From: Chloroflexota bacterium
GTDB taxonomy: Bacteria; Chloroflexota; Chloroflexia; Chloroheliales; Chloroheliaceae
Reading direction: 5' to 3'
Assembly (NCBI GenBank): GCA_028287745.1
Contig: JAQBPB010000112.1
Span: 82,169 to 146,168, forward strand
DNA: 64,000 nt
The notes under the pieces were generated by a model. The model was not told the DNA's origin. It worked only from the letters and a program-made list of their open reading frames with translations, and did no database searches. Positions within the stretch are counted from its first letter, which is position 1. Every line of letters starts with the position of its first letter. Position numbers and translations under genes: made by a program. Shown here one piece after another: positions 15,986-24,168 of this stretch.

Positions 15986-17401
15986 TTACTTGATCCTGCC
16001 ATTTTTTTTAAGAGCGGCGACCGCTCCCCCAAAGGCTTCGATGGTTTGCTCAATATCGCTTTCGGTATGGGCGGTTGATACAAAGCCGCCGATGCCGCTC
16101 ATTAGCTGCATGCCCCGGTTGTCCAGTTCCAGACGCAATTGAGTCTTGAGCGGTTCGGGGATACCAACTTTAAGGCGGGCCTGGACGGCGGGGTTTGCCA
16201 GGGGTTCCATGTATTCCGGCCGGTAGATATTGCCATCTCCGGGCCACTCAACCGGCTGCTGGCTTTCCAGGTCAAAACAGACGTGAAAGACCGCGCCGCG
16301 CCCGTAGCAAAAGGCCCGGCCGCTCAGCCCGGCTTTATTAAAGATATTGTTGAAGCCTGCCTTGAGCTGGGTGGCAAGTTGCCCAATCCGGTCGTAGATA
16401 CGTTCCTGGGCGTCAGGTGCGGCGATCATCGAAAGGGCCGCAACTCCGGTGGCTGCTGAAACCGGGTTGGCATTAAAGGTTCCATGATGGACGATATAGC
16501 GGCTGCCGGACTTAATGCTCAACAGGTCCATCAGGTCGGCACGTCCGGCGACGGCCCCGCCCGGGAAACCACCTGCCACGATTTTTGCCAGGCAGGTCAG
16601 GTCAGGCGTGACTCCTTCCAATTTCTGGATGCCGCCGGGACCGTAGCGGAAGCCGCTGACAATCTCATCAAAAATCAGAATAACCTGCTTTTCGCTGGTA
16701 AGCTGGCGCAAAGCGGCCAGGAACCCCGGTGGGTTGGGTACAGTACCCCAGCTGGCGCCGTCAGCTTCCAGGATGATCGCCGCCACATCGGGGTTAGCTT
16801 CCAGGGCTTGCTCGACCGCCTTTATATCGGTTGGCAGCACCAGCACATTATCAGCGACCGCCTGGGGAATGCCGCTGGGCGCTACGCCGGTTTCGTTGAC
16901 CGCGTTATAGTCGTGCCAGCCGTGAAAGCGCAGGCCGAACTTGATAATCTTTTGCTTGCCGGTAGCGGCCCGGGCCAACCGCAGGGCCATCATAGTCGCT
17001 TCGGTGCCGCTACTAAAGAAACGGACCTTCTGGGCCGAGGGAATTAAATGGCAGATCAGTTCCGCCCAGCGGACTTCCCCGGGGTGGTTAGCGCCAAAGT
17101 GAGTGCCCCGGCCGATCTGCTCGATAGCGGCCTGGGCAATTACAGGATTCGCATGACCAAATAAAAGCGAGCCGTGACCCATCCAGTAATCAATATAGCG
17201 GTGTCCGTCCACGTCATATTTATAAGCCCCGGCGGCGTGGTCCATATAAACACTGGTCGGGTCGCCACGGCGGCTGCTATGGGTGACACCATCGGGTAAA
17301 ACTTGCTTGGCTGCTTCGTGCAATTGCAACGAACGGGGGTTTGCCGCTAAAAACTGGTCAAGGGCGGCGCTGTCCTGCTCAATTTGGGTTTCTTTTAGCA
17401 T
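15986..17401 (-). CDS. Glutamate-1-semialdehyde aminomutase-like class III aminotransferase
   Basis: This is a PLP enzyme of 471 residues in the class III aminotransferase fold. SSGTEATMMALRLAR binds the cofactor phosphate, FDEIVSGFR holds the PLP-binding Asp, and Lys273 in CLAKIVAGGFPGGA should form the internal aldimine. It is clearly related to the HemL in the same window (22328-23632) but diverged: it is longer and has a different C-terminal half. It may be a transaminase or aminomutase for another substrate rather than a second heme enzyme. It is the first gene of a minus-strand run with a cytochrome c and a lipoprotein, which does not explain its substrate. Confidence 0.85.
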   Translation of the reverse strand: MLKETQIEQDSAALDQFLAANPRSLQLHEAAKQVLPDGVTHSSRRGDPTSVYMDHAAGAYKYDVDGHRYIDYWMGHGSLLFGHANPVIAQAAIEQIGRGTHFGANHPGEVRWAELICHLIPSAQKVRFFSSGTEATMMALRLARAATGKQKIIKFGLRFHGWHDYNAVNETGVAPSGIPQAVADNVLVLPTDIKAVEQALEANPDVAAIILEADGASWGTVPNPPGFLAALRQLTSEKQVILIFDEIVSGFRYGPGGIQKLEGVTPDLTCLAKIVAGGFPGGAVAGRADLMDLLSIKSGSRYIVHHGTFNANPVSAATGVAALSMIAAPDAQERIYDRIGQLATQLKAGFNNIFNKAGLSGRAFCYGRGAVFHVCFDLESQQPVEWPGDGNIYRPEYMEPLANPAVQARLKVGIPEPLKTQLRLELDNRGMQLMSGIGGFVSTAHTESDIEQTIEAFGGAVAALKKNGRIK

Positions 17402-17533
17402 AAGATCCTATCGCTTTCAGATTGCTTGTGTTTTAGCAAAAGACCGGTTCATCTTAGCAAGCCCGCCTGAATTTGGCAATCGGACAGGAAAAAAACTTTT
17501 CTAAAAAAAAGTCAAAATTTGCCTTGAAATTGC

Positions 17534-17562
17534 TTGACAAACCCTACCCGGATATATATAAT
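17534..17562 (+). promoter_or_regulatory. Consensus sigma-70 promoter of tRNA-Gly
   Basis: A perfect TTGACA (17534-17539) and a perfect TATAAT (17557-17562) are separated by exactly 17 bases. The tRNA begins 61 bases after the -10 box. Confidence 0.88.
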
Positions 17563-17622
17563 ACCCCTGCAACGCTGATGAGGCCGAGCGAAACTTAAAA
17601 AGTAAATAAGTTAGTATAATAA

Positions 17623-17695
17623 GCGGAAGTGGCTCAGCTGGTAGAGCATCTCCTTGCCAAGGAGAAGGTCGCGAGTTCGAATCTCGTCTTCCGCT
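17623..17695 (+). tRNA. tRNA-Gly (anticodon GCC)
   Basis: The cloverleaf is complete: acceptor arm GCGGAAG pairs with CTTCCGC, the anticodon stem CTCCT pairs with AGGAG, the loop TTGCCAA holds GCC at 17656-17658, and the T-arm has GTTCGAATC. The CCA end is not encoded. A run of T from about 17698 probably ends transcription. Confidence 0.96.
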
Positions 17696-18048
17696 TCTTT
17701 TTTTTGCCTTTTTTCTTCCATATGTTTTAATCCTCTGTATCCGGGTATAGTCCTCCTTGTGAGCACTGTCACTCTATTCTAAGTATTTCCAACAATGTGA
17801 TTCGCTTAATTTTCTCTAAAAAATAGAATGACCAGTATAATTAAAAATAGCTTTAGCCGGAAGGCCGGTTTTCCGGCTAAAAATAGGGTCTGTACCCCAT
17901 ACGCAACGGCCAGGAACTTGCTACAATAAGTAATAATGGCGGGCGCTGTTGCTTCCCTCTGGCTTAATATGTTTTTACAACCAGGTTAAGGGTTACCCGT
18001 TTAGCCGAATCTCAAACACTAACCAGGACTGCCTGACTGAAGGAATCT
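17696..18048. other. Intergenic region upstream of hemA, with a hairpin
   Basis: No gene is visible in these 353 bases. The main structure is a perfect 11-base stem, TTTAGCCGGAA (17852-17862) with TTCCGGCTAAA (17871-17881), and an eight-base loop GC-rich in its middle. T-rich sequence follows only on the minus strand. On the plus strand it would sit in the hemA leader, about 170 bases before the ATG, where it could be a regulatory hairpin. Confidence 0.5.
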
Positions 18049-19356
18049 ATGCAAATCGTAACAGTTGGATTGGACTGCAATAAAGCACCGGTCGAAGTCC
18101 GGGAAAAAATTTCTTTCTCACCGTACCGGCTGAACGATGCCTATAATGCTTTGCTTGCTCTGCCTTCCGTCCAGGAGGCCACCATTCTTTCTACCTGCAA
18201 CCGGGTCGAGTTATACATTTATACCGAGAATGACCTTGGTTCCGACATTTTTAGCGATTTACGGGTTTTCCTCAGTGACTTTCACCAGACTCCCGAAGAA
18301 ATCTTTTCACCTTACCTTTACTTTTTAACCGGCACCGCCGCCGTACAGCATCTATTTGAAGTTGCCAGCGGCATCCAATCCATGATTATCGGCGAGGCCC
18401 AGATTCAGGGCCAGGTGCGCGAGGCGATCGAGCAGGCCCGTAAAAACGGCGGGGCCGGGCGGGTGCTGGACGCGCTCTTCCGGGCGGCCATCTCTACCGG
18501 CAAGCGGGCGCGGACCGAAACCACTATCAGCGAAAGCGGCGTATCGGTCAGCTATACCGCGATTGAACTGCTGGAAGAAAAAGTTGGCTCGTTGCAAGGC
18601 AAACAGGCCCTGGTAATCGGCAGCGGCAAGACCGGACGGTTGACCGGCCAGATTTTGCTGGATAAAAAAGTAACCGACCTTACCTTTATAAACCGCGACC
18701 TGGGCAATGCCTGTGAAACCGCCCGCCAGCTTGGCCTGGCCGAAGACAGCATTAAAGCTTTCGATTGCCTGGTCCCGGCCCTGGCCGAAGCCGACATAGT
18801 TATTACCTCTACCGCTGCCCCTCACCCGGTGGTCCACCGCGCTCACCTTGAGTTGGCGATGGCCGAACGCGGAGAGGCCCGCCCGATTTATATTGTTGAT
18901 ATTGCCGTACCACGTGATGTCGAGCCCGAGTCGGCCGAAGTCCCCGGCGTGCGGGTCTGGGATATTGACGGGGTAAATATCCTGGCCGAAGCTAACAAAG
19001 CCCGCCGTAACGGCGAAGTTGGCCGGGTCCAGGAGATCGTGCAAGAAGAACTGGCTGACTTTATGGCCTGGTTGCGCGCTCTGACGGTGGTCCCGACTAT
19101 TACCACCCTGCGGCAGCACGCCGATACTATTCGCAAGAACGAACTTAACCGGACGATCCAGGCTCTTGGTGATGTTTCCGACCGGGAAGCCCGCCTGCTG
19201 GAAGACTTAACCTGCCGGATTGTCAACAAGTTGTTGCACGAGCCGACCCTGCGCCTCAAAGAAGTTGCCAATAGCACCGAGGCCGACCGTTATGCCGAAA
19301 TCGTCCGGCATCTTTTTTCGCTCAATGGAGTAAACATCAGTAATGGAACAAAATAA
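18049..19356 (+). CDS. hemA: Glutamyl-tRNA reductase
   Basis: HemA reduces glutamyl-tRNA(Glu) with NADPH to glutamate-1-semialdehyde, the first step of heme synthesis by the C5 route. The 435-residue protein has the catalytic Cys50 in STCNRVELY, the substrate domain motif GEAQIQGQV, the NADPH-binding fold (VIGSGKTGRL, about 185-195) and the C-terminal dimerisation helices. Length matches the family. AAGGA lies 4 bases before the ATG. It overlaps hemC by 14 bases, so the two are translationally coupled. It is the first gene of the heme cluster. Confidence 0.96.
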   Translation: MQIVTVGLDCNKAPVEVREKISFSPYRLNDAYNALLALPSVQEATILSTCNRVELYIYTENDLGSDIFSDLRVFLSDFHQTPEEIFSPYLYFLTGTAAVQHLFEVASGIQSMIIGEAQIQGQVREAIEQARKNGGAGRVLDALFRAAISTGKRARTETTISESGVSVSYTAIELLEEKVGSLQGKQALVIGSGKTGRLTGQILLDKKVTDLTFINRDLGNACETARQLGLAEDSIKAFDCLVPALAEADIVITSTAAPHPVVHRAHLELAMAERGEARPIYIVDIAVPRDVEPESAEVPGVRVWDIDGVNILAEANKARRNGEVGRVQEIVQEELADFMAWLRALTVVPTITTLRQHADTIRKNELNRTIQALGDVSDREARLLEDLTCRIVNKLLHEPTLRLKEVANSTEADRYAEIVRHLFSLNGVNISNGTK

Positions 19357-20359
19357 AGCCGGTCTGACCGCTTATCCGGCCCCTTCCGGCCAAACCCGGC
19401 CTTTAATCGTAGGCACTCGTGGCAGTAAACTCGCTCTCTGGCAGACCAACTGGCTGGTCGAGCGCTTGCGGGAAACTCACCCGGACCTGCAAGTAGAAAC
19501 CAAAATTATTACCACCCAGGGTGACCGGATTCAGGACCGGCCTCTGCAAAGTATCAATAATGACGGCTTTTTTGTCCGCGAACTGGAAGACGCGCTCTTC
19601 CGGGGTGAAATAGACCTGGCCGTCCACAGTCTTAAAGACCTGCCTCATGCCCAACCGGAAGGGCTGGTTGTGCCGGTAGCACCGGGCCGGGTAGATGCCC
19701 GCGACGCTCTTATCAGTAAAAACAACCTGTCCCTGGCCGATTTGCCCCAGGGCGCGGTTATCGGGACCAGCAGCACCCGCCGGGCCTCGCAATTGCTGGC
19801 CGTCCGGCCCGATTTTACAATCTTACCTTTGCGCGGTAACGTGGATACCCGCATGCGCAAGCTCCAGGAAGGCAGCCCGGAAAACTACGACGCCATTATC
19901 CTGGCGGCGGCTGGACTGGAAAGGCTGGGCCGGAGTGGTGAAATTACCGAAATGCTGCCTTACTCCGTAATGTTGCCCGCGCCCGGTCAGGGTGCCCTGG
20001 CCCCGGAATGCCGTTCGGACGACAGCCTGGTCCTTTCTTATCTCAGCCATATAAATGAGCTGGCTGCCCAGGCCGCCGTTGCCGGTGAGAAAACGTTTAT
20101 GGCCGCCCTCGGTGGCGGCTGCCAGACACCGGTCGGCTGCTACCTTGAAGTAGTGGGCCAGCAAATTGTCGGGTATGGCTATGTCGGCCGCCCGGACGGT
20201 TCGCGGGTAATCAAGGTCGAACTGGCCCAGGCCTGGGACGGTTCGCTGCAAACAGCCCGGGATTTGGGCGCGAAACTGGCCGGTCTGGCCCAGGAACAAG
20301 GGGCTAAACAGATATTGGATGAAGCCCGGGCCGCCGGTTTTGTCACCGAGCGCAAGTAA
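19343..20359 (+). CDS. hemC: Porphobilinogen deaminase (hydroxymethylbilane synthase)
   Basis: HemC joins four porphobilinogen molecules into hydroxymethylbilane. The 338-residue protein shows GTRGSKLALWQ at the N-terminus, LAVHSLKDLP with the catalytic Asp region, GTSSTRRASQL and LRGNVDTR. Cys260 in GGGCQTPVGC carries the dipyrromethane cofactor. The first 20 residues before the family start are extra. It overlaps hemA and precedes hemD by 28 bases. Confidence 0.96.
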   Translation: MEQNKAGLTAYPAPSGQTRPLIVGTRGSKLALWQTNWLVERLRETHPDLQVETKIITTQGDRIQDRPLQSINNDGFFVRELEDALFRGEIDLAVHSLKDLPHAQPEGLVVPVAPGRVDARDALISKNNLSLADLPQGAVIGTSSTRRASQLLAVRPDFTILPLRGNVDTRMRKLQEGSPENYDAIILAAAGLERLGRSGEITEMLPYSVMLPAPGQGALAPECRSDDSLVLSYLSHINELAAQAAVAGEKTFMAALGGGCQTPVGCYLEVVGQQIVGYGYVGRPDGSRVIKVELAQAWDGSLQTARDLGAKLAGLAQEQGAKQILDEARAAGFVTERK

Positions 20360-20387
20360 GCCTTAAGACCGGAGATGGGACCCCAGG

Positions 20388-21242
20388 ATGAGCCAGCCAC
20401 TTACCACCGCCAATGAAACTCGCCCGTTAACAGGAAAAAAGATTGTGGTTACGCGGGCCCGCCAGCAAGCCAGCACTTTGCTTGCCAGGCTGGAAGCCCT
20501 GGGCGCGCAAGCCATCGAATTTCCGGTCATCCAGATTGTCGCCCCGGAAAGCTTTGAGCCAATGGACCGGGCAATTGCCCGGCTGGACCAGTTCGATTGG
20601 GTCATTTTCACCAGTGTAAATGGTGTCGAATATTTCTGGCAGCGCCTGGAAGCTCTTGGCAGTACTTCTGCGGCCCTTACCCACCTGAATGTCTGCGCCA
20701 TTGGCCCTGCCACCGGGGCCGCTTTGTCCCAACGCGGTATTACCCCGGCCCTGGTCCCACAAAAATTTGTCGCTGAAGGCATCCTGGCTGATTTAGGCCA
20801 GGTAGCCGGTCAGCGTTTTTTGCTGCCTCGCGCCGAACTGGCCCGCGAAGCGCTCCTGGAAGGTCTGGAAGCCCAGGGGGCCTTTGTGCAACAGGTGGTA
20901 GCCTACAGGACGGTTGTCGCGGACGAAGAAGGCACCGGGAGTACCGGGGCGCCGGAACTGGTCAGGCTGTTTGAGGCCGGTGAGATAGACCTGGTAACCT
21001 TTACTTCTTCCAGCACCGTCCGGTTCTTTGGCGAACGCCTGGCCGCCATTTCGGCCACCGCCTTACCAGTCTTGCTTTCAAATACCGTTGTCGCCTGTAT
21101 CGGCCCGATAACCGCCGGGACCGCCCGCGAAATGGGTCTGACGGTGAGCCTGGAAGCCCCTGAATTTACGGTTGAACACCTGGTCCAGGCTATTTTAGGG
21201 TATTATGGCTCAGGGCGTGACACGGCGAACGTAGAACGTTAA
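20388..21242 (+). CDS. hemD: Uroporphyrinogen-III synthase
   Basis: HemD closes hydroxymethylbilane with inversion of ring D to make uroporphyrinogen III, the branch point to heme, siroheme and cobalamin. The 284-residue protein has the typical bilobed pattern: KIVVTRARQQA at the start, DWVIFTSVNGVEYF, CAIGPATGAAL, then VTFTSSSTVRFF and ACIGPITAGTARE. GGAG precedes the ATG. Its last four sense codons and stop lie inside an ACGTT-type repeat (21222-21239), so the natural C-terminus may have been altered by that insertion. Confidence 0.93.
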   Translation: MSQPLTTANETRPLTGKKIVVTRARQQASTLLARLEALGAQAIEFPVIQIVAPESFEPMDRAIARLDQFDWVIFTSVNGVEYFWQRLEALGSTSAALTHLNVCAIGPATGAALSQRGITPALVPQKFVAEGILADLGQVAGQRFLLPRAELAREALLEGLEAQGAFVQQVVAYRTVVADEEGTGSTGAPELVRLFEAGEIDLVTFTSSSTVRFFGERLAAISATALPVLLSNTVVACIGPITAGTAREMGLTVSLEAPEFTVEHLVQAILGYYGSGRDTANVER

Positions 21243-21378
21243 ACGTGCAATTAAAAAGGTGCGTTAAACCTGATAATAAAAAATATATAATATTAAACAG
21301 TTAGAAGTAATCCGGGGAACGTAATTGTTGAAAGTAAGGGTTAAAAGGTAAACATAACTCACGTTCTATGTTCGCCGT
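21222..21378. repeat. Inverted ACGTT-type repeats flanking the hemD-hemQ gap
   Basis: The 18-mer ACGGCGAACGTAGAACGT (21222-21239) is matched in inverted form by ACGTTCTATGTTCGCCGT (21361-21378) with one difference. The two arms flank about 120 AT-rich bases between hemD and hemQ. Related sequence occurs at 7174 and 30670. Confidence 0.7.
21264..21291 (+). promoter_or_regulatory. Possible internal promoter before hemQ
   Basis: A perfect TATAAT (21286-21291) lies 16 bases after a weak TTAAAC (21264-21269), between the two inverted repeat arms. It could let hemQ-hemL-cbiX-hemB be expressed apart from hemACD. Confidence 0.35.
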
Positions 21379-21419
21379 TATCCGTTTTACGTCCCCGTTA
21401 TGAAAAGGAGTAGTTGAAA

Positions 21420-22295
21420 ATGTCAGGTAGCGAATTTGGTAATGGTATAGCCGCCTATCCCAACCCGGCGCTGGTAGAGACCGCCGAAGAAAAGGCCATG
21501 AAAGAAAAGCTCGGCATCCAGGGCGGCCGGGTGATGGGTGAAAACCCCGAAATTAAAGTCGATTACAAACATAACACTTCCGTCCAGCAGTTTGTAAAGT
21601 ACAGCTTTTACAAGCTCGACCCGGCTTTTCGCCGCTTGCCGCGCCCTGAACGCGAGCAGGGCATCCGCGAATTCCTGGCGGTAATGGAAGACCTTTACCC
21701 GCGCGGCGAACTGCTGCGGCCCTACAGCTTGAGCGGCGTCCGGGGTGACTGCGACTTCATGCTCTGGCATGTCGTGCCCTGCAATAAAGACGGCGAGTCG
21801 CCCAGCGGCCTGGAACGCTTTCAGGAAGTAAATTCGACTATTCTGGCGACCGGCCTGGGCGCTTACCTGACTCTGCCCTATCACTACTGGGCAATGACCA
21901 AGCGCTCGATTTACACTGACGACCACCACCACGAAGGCAGCGAAAACGACCGGATGCGGGTTGAGCCATGGGGCGCAAAATACCTGTTTGTCTACCCGTT
22001 TGTGAAAAATCGTCCCTGGTATCTGCTTTCCGCCGATGAACGCAAGCGTATCATGCGCGAGCATATCGTGGTCGGCCACAAGTACCCGACCGTCAAGCTC
22101 AACACTTCTTATTCCTTCGGCCTGGACGACCAGGATTTTGTGGTCGCTTTCGAAACGGATTACCCGTCCGACTTCCTTGACCTGGTCCAGGAATTGCGCG
22201 AAACTGAAAGCAGCCTTTATACTGTCCGGGATGTCCCCATCTTTACCTGCGTTTCGACTACGGTTGAACAAATTGTAAAGAACATGGGTCTTTAG
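21420..22295 (+). CDS. hemQ: HemQ: chlorite dismutase-family coproheme decarboxylase
   Basis: HemQ (ChdC) decarboxylates coproheme to heme b with peroxide, the last step of the coproporphyrin-dependent heme pathway. The 291-residue protein has the family fold. Tyr192 in FVYPFVKN corresponds to the catalytic Tyr of Gram-positive HemQ, and His215 in RIMREH to the axial heme ligand. The distal Arg typical of true chlorite dismutases is not evident. I chose the ATG at 21420 because AAGGAG lies 9 bases upstream; the TTG at 21414 would be too close. It sits among heme genes, which supports the heme role over chlorite detoxification. About 40 N-terminal residues precede the core. Confidence 0.9.
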   Translation: MSGSEFGNGIAAYPNPALVETAEEKAMKEKLGIQGGRVMGENPEIKVDYKHNTSVQQFVKYSFYKLDPAFRRLPRPEREQGIREFLAVMEDLYPRGELLRPYSLSGVRGDCDFMLWHVVPCNKDGESPSGLERFQEVNSTILATGLGAYLTLPYHYWAMTKRSIYTDDHHHEGSENDRMRVEPWGAKYLFVYPFVKNRPWYLLSADERKRIMREHIVVGHKYPTVKLNTSYSFGLDDQDFVVAFETDYPSDFLDLVQELRETESSLYTVRDVPIFTCVSTTVEQIVKNMGL

Positions 22296-22327
22296 ACCGG
22301 TTTTTAACTGCTCAGGAAAGAATAATA

Positions 22328-23632
22328 ATGAATTTTGAGAAATCACGCGCTTTGCACGAACGGGCCAGCCAGCTAATTCCGGGCGGCGTAAATAGCCCGG
22401 TGCGCGCTTTTAGAGGAGTGGGCGGCAATCCGCTGTTTATCGAGCGGGGCGAAAGCTCATATATGTACGATGCCGACGGCAACCGCTTTATAGACTATGT
22501 GTTGAGCTGGGGGCCCCTGATCCTGGGTCACGCCGAACCTTCCGTGGTCAAAGCCATTACCGAACAGGCCGTGCGCGGCACCAGTTACGGCGCCCCAACC
22601 GCCCTGGAAACCAAACTGGCCGAAATGATTATCGGGGCCATGCCCGCTATCGAAATGATTCGTTTCGTCAGCAGCGGCACCGAGGCGACTATGAGCGCCT
22701 TGCGGGTGGCCCGTGCCTACACCGGCCGGAACAAAATCCTCAAATTCGAAGGCTGCTATCACGGCCACGCCGATTTCTTGCTGGTCCATGCCGGTAGCGG
22801 TGTCGCCACCCTGGGCCTGCCCGATAGCCCCGGCGTAACGGCCGCTAACGCCCTTGATACCCTTACCGCGCCCTACAACAACCTGGAAGCGGTTGAGGCC
22901 CTGTTCGCGAGCAACAAAGGCCAGATTGCCGCTATTATTGTCGAACCAGTTGCGGCCAATATGGGCCTGGTCCTGCCCGAAACCGGCTTCCTGGAGGGCT
23001 TGCGCGCCATTACCGAGCGCGAAGGGGCTTTGCTCATCTTTGACGAAGTTATGACCGGCTTCCGCATCGGCGGCAGTCACGGCGTCCAGGGCCTGACCGG
23101 TATCACGCCCGACCTGACAACCCTGGGTAAGGTCATCGGCGGTGGTCTGCCGGTAGGCGCTTACGGTGGCCGCCAGGATATTATGAAGATAGTCGCGCCC
23201 AGCGGGCCGGTCTACCAGGCCGGGACTCTCAGCGGCAATCCGCTGGCAATGGCCGCCGGGATTGCTACCCTCACCAAAGTCCTGGAACCCGGCTTTTACG
23301 AAAAATTGGACCAGAAGATGCAGCGCCTGGCCGAAGGAATGCACGAGGCTTGCCGCCAGAGTCCGGTCCCGGTTTATTTCAAATCCATTGGCACCAAGTT
23401 TGGCCTGTTCTTTACCGCTGAAGAAGTCCATAACTATGCCGACGCTAAAAAAGCCGACACCAAAGCTTATGCTCGCTTCTTCTGGAGTATGATTGAGCAG
23501 GGTGTCTATCTAGCGCCCAGCCAGTTTGAGGCCGGGTTCCTGTCGAGCGCCCATACCGATGAGCAGCTTGACCTGACCATTAAGGCGGCTCGCCAGAGTT
23601 TTGCCAGCCTGGTCGAAGAACCGGCGCGTTAA
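22328..23632 (+). CDS. hemL: Glutamate-1-semialdehyde 2,1-aminomutase
   Basis: HemL is a PLP enzyme that moves the amino group of glutamate-1-semialdehyde to give 5-aminolevulinate, the product needed by HemB. The 434-residue length is standard. It shows the family start IPGGVNSPVRAF, SSGTEATMSALRVAR, YHGHADFLLV, FDEVMTGFR, and the PLP Lys268 in TTLGKVIGGGLPVGAYGG. AGGAAAG lies about 8 bases before the ATG. It follows hemQ by 32 bases. A diverged paralogue lies at 15986-17401. Confidence 0.96.
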   Translation: MNFEKSRALHERASQLIPGGVNSPVRAFRGVGGNPLFIERGESSYMYDADGNRFIDYVLSWGPLILGHAEPSVVKAITEQAVRGTSYGAPTALETKLAEMIIGAMPAIEMIRFVSSGTEATMSALRVARAYTGRNKILKFEGCYHGHADFLLVHAGSGVATLGLPDSPGVTAANALDTLTAPYNNLEAVEALFASNKGQIAAIIVEPVAANMGLVLPETGFLEGLRAITEREGALLIFDEVMTGFRIGGSHGVQGLTGITPDLTTLGKVIGGGLPVGAYGGRQDIMKIVAPSGPVYQAGTLSGNPLAMAAGIATLTKVLEPGFYEKLDQKMQRLAEGMHEACRQSPVPVYFKSIGTKFGLFFTAEEVHNYADAKKADTKAYARFFWSMIEQGVYLAPSQFEAGFLSSAHTDEQLDLTIKAARQSFASLVEEPAR

Positions 23633-23664
23633 CTTTAAGGCCGGTTGTAAGGCTATTGGCTATT

Positions 23665-24057
23665 ATGGAAGAAAAAACCGCTATCCTGTTGATAGGACAC
23701 GGCAGCCGGGCCGAGGGTGCCAACGAGTCGCAATACCGGGTAGCCGCCGACCTGAAAAGTTCCGGCCGCTATTCGCTGGTAGAGTGCGCTTTCCTTGAAA
23801 TAAGCCAGCCGGATATTCCGGCTGGCCTGTCCATTTGCCGGGAGGCCGGGGCTAACCGGATTGTGGTGGTACCATATTTCTTACATATGGGCACTCACGT
23901 GCGTAAAGACCTTCCCCGGATTATTGGCGATTGGTGGCTGGCTAATTCCGAGGTAGAAATCCTGGATAGTGCCCCATTGGGCTACAGTCCTAAAATAACC
24001 GAGCTGGTCGAAGAACGCATCAACCAGGCCCTCGACAATCCGCTGCCGGGCCGGTAA
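23665..24057 (+). CDS. cbiX: Small CbiX/SirB-type chelatase
   Basis: This 130-residue protein belongs to the short class II chelatases (CbiXS/SirB half-size type), which insert cobalt or iron into sirohydrochlorin as homodimers. It has the first metal-binding His in LLIGHGSR (His12) and a second in FLHMGTHVRKDLP. A typical full-length CbiX is about twice as long, so this is the single-domain form. It could serve siroheme, cobalamin or, less likely, iron insertion into coproporphyrin. I chose the ATG at 23665, since it starts directly at the first strand; a TTG at 23656 is possible. It lies between hemL and hemB. Confidence 0.85.
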   Translation: MEEKTAILLIGHGSRAEGANESQYRVAADLKSSGRYSLVECAFLEISQPDIPAGLSICREAGANRIVVVPYFLHMGTHVRKDLPRIIGDWWLANSEVEILDSAPLGYSPKITELVEERINQALDNPLPGR

Positions 24058-24168
24058 GCTCGTTGCTAAAACAAGCGGCGGCTTTCACTTTTGAGCCGGA
24101 AAAGTTTAAGTAGCTCAGAAGTTGCACTGAAAGTAATTGGGCCAGGCGAAAGCCCAAAAGGAGTTGTT

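Noticed and set aside
21420..22295. True chlorite dismutase
   Set aside because: The Tyr in VYPF and the position among heme genes fit HemQ, and no perchlorate reduction genes are near.
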